In this document: positions 14,234 through 16,382 of the stretch, in pieces
Position numbering within the stretch: position 1 is the stretch's first letter
How the letters are laid out: every line of letters begins with the position of its first letter
DNA from: an uncultured beta proteobacterium
Lineage (GTDB): Bacteria; Pseudomonadota; Gammaproteobacteria; Burkholderiales; Burkholderiaceae_C
Direction: 5' to 3'
NCBI GenBank assembly: GCA_903958915.1
Contig: CAJBVC010000368.1
Span: forward strand, 1 to 16,382
DNA: 16,382 nucleotides
Notes under the pieces: model-generated
What the model was told of the DNA's origin: nothing
The model's input: the letters and a program-made list of their open reading frames with translations, nothing else
Databases searched by the model: none
Translations under genes and position numbers: made by a program

Positions 14234-15661
14234 ATGGTGGATGCAAAGACATTGCTGGTGCGCGCACTACGGTGGTTGGTTTTCCCGCTGGCGGCACTGG
14301 TTCTGCTGGTGGTGGGTGCATTGGTCTATTTGGGTATTCCACGCAATGCGGCGGGTATGGCCGCCAAGGGGATTTGCTCAGCCGCCTGGGTCGGAGGGCG
14401 TCCGACCGCCCAGCTGATGGCCGAAGAAGTGCTGCCGGCCAGCCCGGTGTTGAAGGCCATCAGCGTCACCATTGATGAGGCTCAGCATACCGTCACGGCG
14501 CGTTTCGCAGGGATGGTCTCGCGCCGCGCAGTACTGGTGCGCGACCGCGGCTGCGTGCTCGATGTAGAACCCGACCCGCAGGCACAGCCCTACAAACCCC
14601 AAGCGGATCGGGCAACACCGTGGCCACAGGGAGAGTTGGCGCTGTCGCCAGACCAATGGGGTGCAGGTGTCGATGCGCAAAAACTCTCAAGGGTGGCCGA
14701 TGAAGTGTTTGTCGGTGCCGGTGATCCCACAGCCGCCAATGCGCGGGGGTTTGCGGTAGTCCATCGAGGTCGTCTGTTGCTGGTGCGCGATGCGCCAGGT
14801 TTTGTCGCCGGAACAGCACTGCATGGATGGTCGATGACCAAGACCATTACCGGCATGCTCACGCACAAGCTCAGTGCGGAGGCCGGTCTGCCCATGGATG
14901 CGTCGGTGGTAAACGCATTTCCAGCCGGTCGCGAACCTGCATGGGTCGCTGCGTGGCGCAAGGATGCGCGCAAGGACATCAAGGTATCCGACCTGATTTA
15001 CATGCGGGATGGTTTGCAAAGCACCGAAGACTATGAGCCCTGGGGCTCTGTTCCACAGATGTTGTGGGGTGCCAGTGATGCGGCAGCATGGGCCGCGGCC
15101 CACCCGGTAGAGGCACCGGCGGGCAAGCGTTGGCGCTACCTCAGCGCTACCGCCAACCTGCTGGCGGCCGTCGACCGCGGTCGTTTTGCCTCCGATGCCG
15201 AGTATTGGGCCTACCCTGCCAAGGCGCTGTTTGAACCCATTGGCGCGCGTTCGGCCACCATGGAGACTGACGCCCACGGCAACTGGGTGGGCTCTTCCTA
15301 CCTTTGGGCCAGCGTGGCGGATTGGGCACGGCTGGGCGAACTGGTGTTGCGCGACGGAAAGTGGGGTGATGTGCAGGTGCTCCCGCCGGGATGGCTCAAG
15401 CGTGCGAGTACACCGTCGATCAGTGAAGGCCCTGGCCTCGGTTATGGCGCGCAGAGCTGGCTGTATGGCAATCGGGTGGCCGGGGACTGTAAGGCGTATC
15501 CGGGTGTCCCTGAGGACACGGTGGCCATGGGCGGGCACTGGGGTCAGATGGTGGCGGTGGTGCCATCACACGATGCGGTGGTGGTGCGAATGGGCTGGAT
15601 TCACGGACCGTATGACGAATGCAAACTGCTGTCCGATGTTGTGTCGACTCTGTCAAAATGA
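14234..15661 (+). CDS. membrane-anchored serine hydrolase, beta-lactamase/class C esterase fold
   Basis: Penicillin-binding-protein-like serine hydrolase, 475 residues. One N-terminal membrane segment (about 14-34) with basic residues before it should hold the enzyme in the inner membrane with the catalytic domain outside. The active-site SxxK is SMTK (Ser200, Lys203), the tyrosine motif is probably RYLSATANLL (Tyr302), and the third motif position is GGHWGQ (433-438), where classical beta-lactamases have KTG. The layout fits 6-aminohexanoate-dimer hydrolase-like and class C esterase relatives better than true beta-lactamases, so antibiotic resistance should not be assumed. The ATG at 14234 has GGAG six bases upstream; the frame is open back to 13997 inside the divergent gene, which is not coding. 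The next gene in the same direction starts 41 bp downstream. Substrate unknown. Confidence 0.9.
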   Translation: MVDAKTLLVRALRWLVFPLAALVLLVVGALVYLGIPRNAAGMAAKGICSAAWVGGRPTAQLMAEEVLPASPVLKAISVTIDEAQHTVTARFAGMVSRRAVLVRDRGCVLDVEPDPQAQPYKPQADRATPWPQGELALSPDQWGAGVDAQKLSRVADEVFVGAGDPTAANARGFAVVHRGRLLLVRDAPGFVAGTALHGWSMTKTITGMLTHKLSAEAGLPMDASVVNAFPAGREPAWVAAWRKDARKDIKVSDLIYMRDGLQSTEDYEPWGSVPQMLWGASDAAAWAAAHPVEAPAGKRWRYLSATANLLAAVDRGRFASDAEYWAYPAKALFEPIGARSATMETDAHGNWVGSSYLWASVADWARLGELVLRDGKWGDVQVLPPGWLKRASTPSISEGPGLGYGAQSWLYGNRVAGDCKAYPGVPEDTVAMGGHWGQMVAVVPSHDAVVVRMGWIHGPYDECKLLSDVVSTLSK

Positions 15662-15702
15662 GCGGGCTGCTGTAGTACCGGCGGTAAACCTAAGGAATCA
15701 AG

Positions 15703-16026
15703 GTGGCAGATCCGAAAGACACACGCTTTCAAGAAACTGGTTTCCCCTCGTTGAGCTGGGAGGAAGAAGACTTGCCAACCCGCCCCTTGCCCCTGCATGA
15801 GCGGCCGCTGCAAGCGCGTATCGACGCGGAAATGGCGGTCATCGCCGAACACCACATTCGCATTGCGTTGGCGATTGAGAAGTTCTGGGGTCACCGTGAT
15901 TGCGTGGAGTATCTGCAACGGCTCATTCTCAGCGGGGGAGACAGCGATGGCCGCTCACGGGTGGGCTTCAAGCCCGAAGTCGTGTCGGCGCTGATCAACC
16001 TGGTGGCCTTGCACAAACTGGAGTGA
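15703..16026 (+). CDS. small conserved-looking protein coupled to a radical SAM gene
   Basis: I do not recognise a named family. The 107-residue product is soluble, with an acidic, Pro-rich start (SLSWEEEDLPTRPLPLHERP, about 16-35) and a helical body (IDAEMAVIAEHHIRIALAIEKFW, then RDCVEYLQRLIL). The start is a GTG at 15703 preceded by AAGGA at good spacing; no in-frame ATG lies nearby before residue 44. The final TGA overlaps the GTG of the following radical SAM gene by three bases in a GTGA junction, a strong sign of translational coupling and of a shared function. The single Cys makes a metal-cluster role unlikely. It could be a partner or chaperone for the downstream enzyme, but this is inference. 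Confidence 0.78.
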   Translation: MADPKDTRFQETGFPSLSWEEEDLPTRPLPLHERPLQARIDAEMAVIAEHHIRIALAIEKFWGHRDCVEYLQRLILSGGDSDGRSRVGFKPEVVSALINLVALHKLE

Positions 16027-16382
16027 ACACCCATCCGGCCATCGTGCTGTGCACGCTGAATGCCAAGTACATTCATGCGTCGCTGGGTCTGCGTTACCTG
16101 TTGGCCAACATGCAGGACCTTAGCGCGCAGACCGTATTGCGCGAGTTCACCATCGCCCGCGACCCGCAGGAAGTGGTGGACGAGATCGCCGCGCTCGGTC
16201 CGCGCATCGTCGGGCTGGGCATTTACATCTGGAACGTGGCCGCGAGCACCGAGGTGGTGCGACTCCTGAAACGCACTCATCCCGAAATCAAGGTGGTTTT
16301 GGGTGGCCCAGAGGTCAGCCATGAGGTGGGTGAGCAGGATATTGCCGCGTTGGCCGACTATGTCATTACCGGGTGGGGAGAC
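16023..16382 (+). CDS. B12-binding domain radical SAM protein, 3' end missing
   Basis: N-terminal part (120 residues) of a cobalamin-dependent radical SAM enzyme, cut by the window end. The sequence begins PAIVLCTLNAKYIHASLGLR, the usual opening of the B12-binding/radical SAM group that carries DUF4080, then shows the Rossmann-like strands RIVGLGIYIWN, IKVVLGGPEV and YVITGWGD. The LGGPEVS segment (about 98-104) is the conserved loop of these cobalamin-binding domains. The CxxxCxxC cluster motif should follow beyond the window. The start is a GTG at 16023 inside the upstream stop (GTGA), and no ATG fits the family N-terminus. Function of this group is not settled; related BchE/P-methylase-like enzymes perform methylations or rearrangements. 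Confidence 0.88.
   Translation, partial: MNTHPAIVLCTLNAKYIHASLGLRYLLANMQDLSAQTVLREFTIARDPQEVVDEIAALGPRIVGLGIYIWNVAASTEVVRLLKRTHPEIKVVLGGPEVSHEVGEQDIAALADYVITGWGD

Noticed and set aside
14234..15661. Beta-lactamase resistance gene
   Set aside because: SxxK is present but the KTG position reads HWG and the tyrosine motif is of the esterase/hydrolase type, so a resistance function is not supported.

Overview
The window looks like chromosomal DNA from a betaproteobacterium, most likely order Burkholderiales, family Comamonadaceae (Rhodoferax/Polaromonas/Acidovorax type). The grounds are high GC with dense short-gap operons, the style of the predicted proteins (NodI/NodJ-like exporter, M14 carboxypeptidase, B12-binding radical SAM protein), and an intergenic repeat that I recall from that family. 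No search was run, so this placement is inference.

Left end (1-2017): the 3' part of a thioredoxin-family gene; a small secreted four-cysteine protein of unknown function on the minus strand; and, divergent from it, a membrane protein with an N-terminal zinc ribbon, four membrane segments and a C-terminal SHOCT motif. The last two genes are more A/T-rich than their neighbours.

Centre-left (2018-10433): a peptide-uptake locus. On the minus strand a periplasmic substrate-binding protein, an aldo/keto reductase and a cytoplasmic-type M14 zinc carboxypeptidase form a probable operon. On the plus strand, divergent across a 109-bp intergenic region, two DppB/DppC-type permeases and a fused two-domain ATPase follow with overlapping or abutting ends. 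Together they would bind, import and trim peptides. The reductase does not fit that job obviously.

Centre-right (10416-14133, minus strand apart from the toxin-antitoxin pair): an operon-like series of a DUF4287/DUF5655 protein, a NodI-like ABC ATPase, a NodJ-like ABC-2 permease and a small two-segment membrane protein. A complete BrnT/BrnA type II toxin-antitoxin pair on the opposite strand sits between the ATPase and permease genes. Its promoter places the start point almost on the brnT ATG. A repeat-like element found also at 4766-4814 runs into the presumed 5' coding end of the permease gene.

Right end (14234-16382): a membrane-anchored serine hydrolase of the beta-lactamase/class C esterase fold, then a small unknown protein translationally coupled to a B12-binding radical SAM protein cut by the window edge. 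I found no rRNA, tRNA, CRISPR array, transposase or phage gene. The most notable feature is the toxin-antitoxin module lying inside the split exporter operon.
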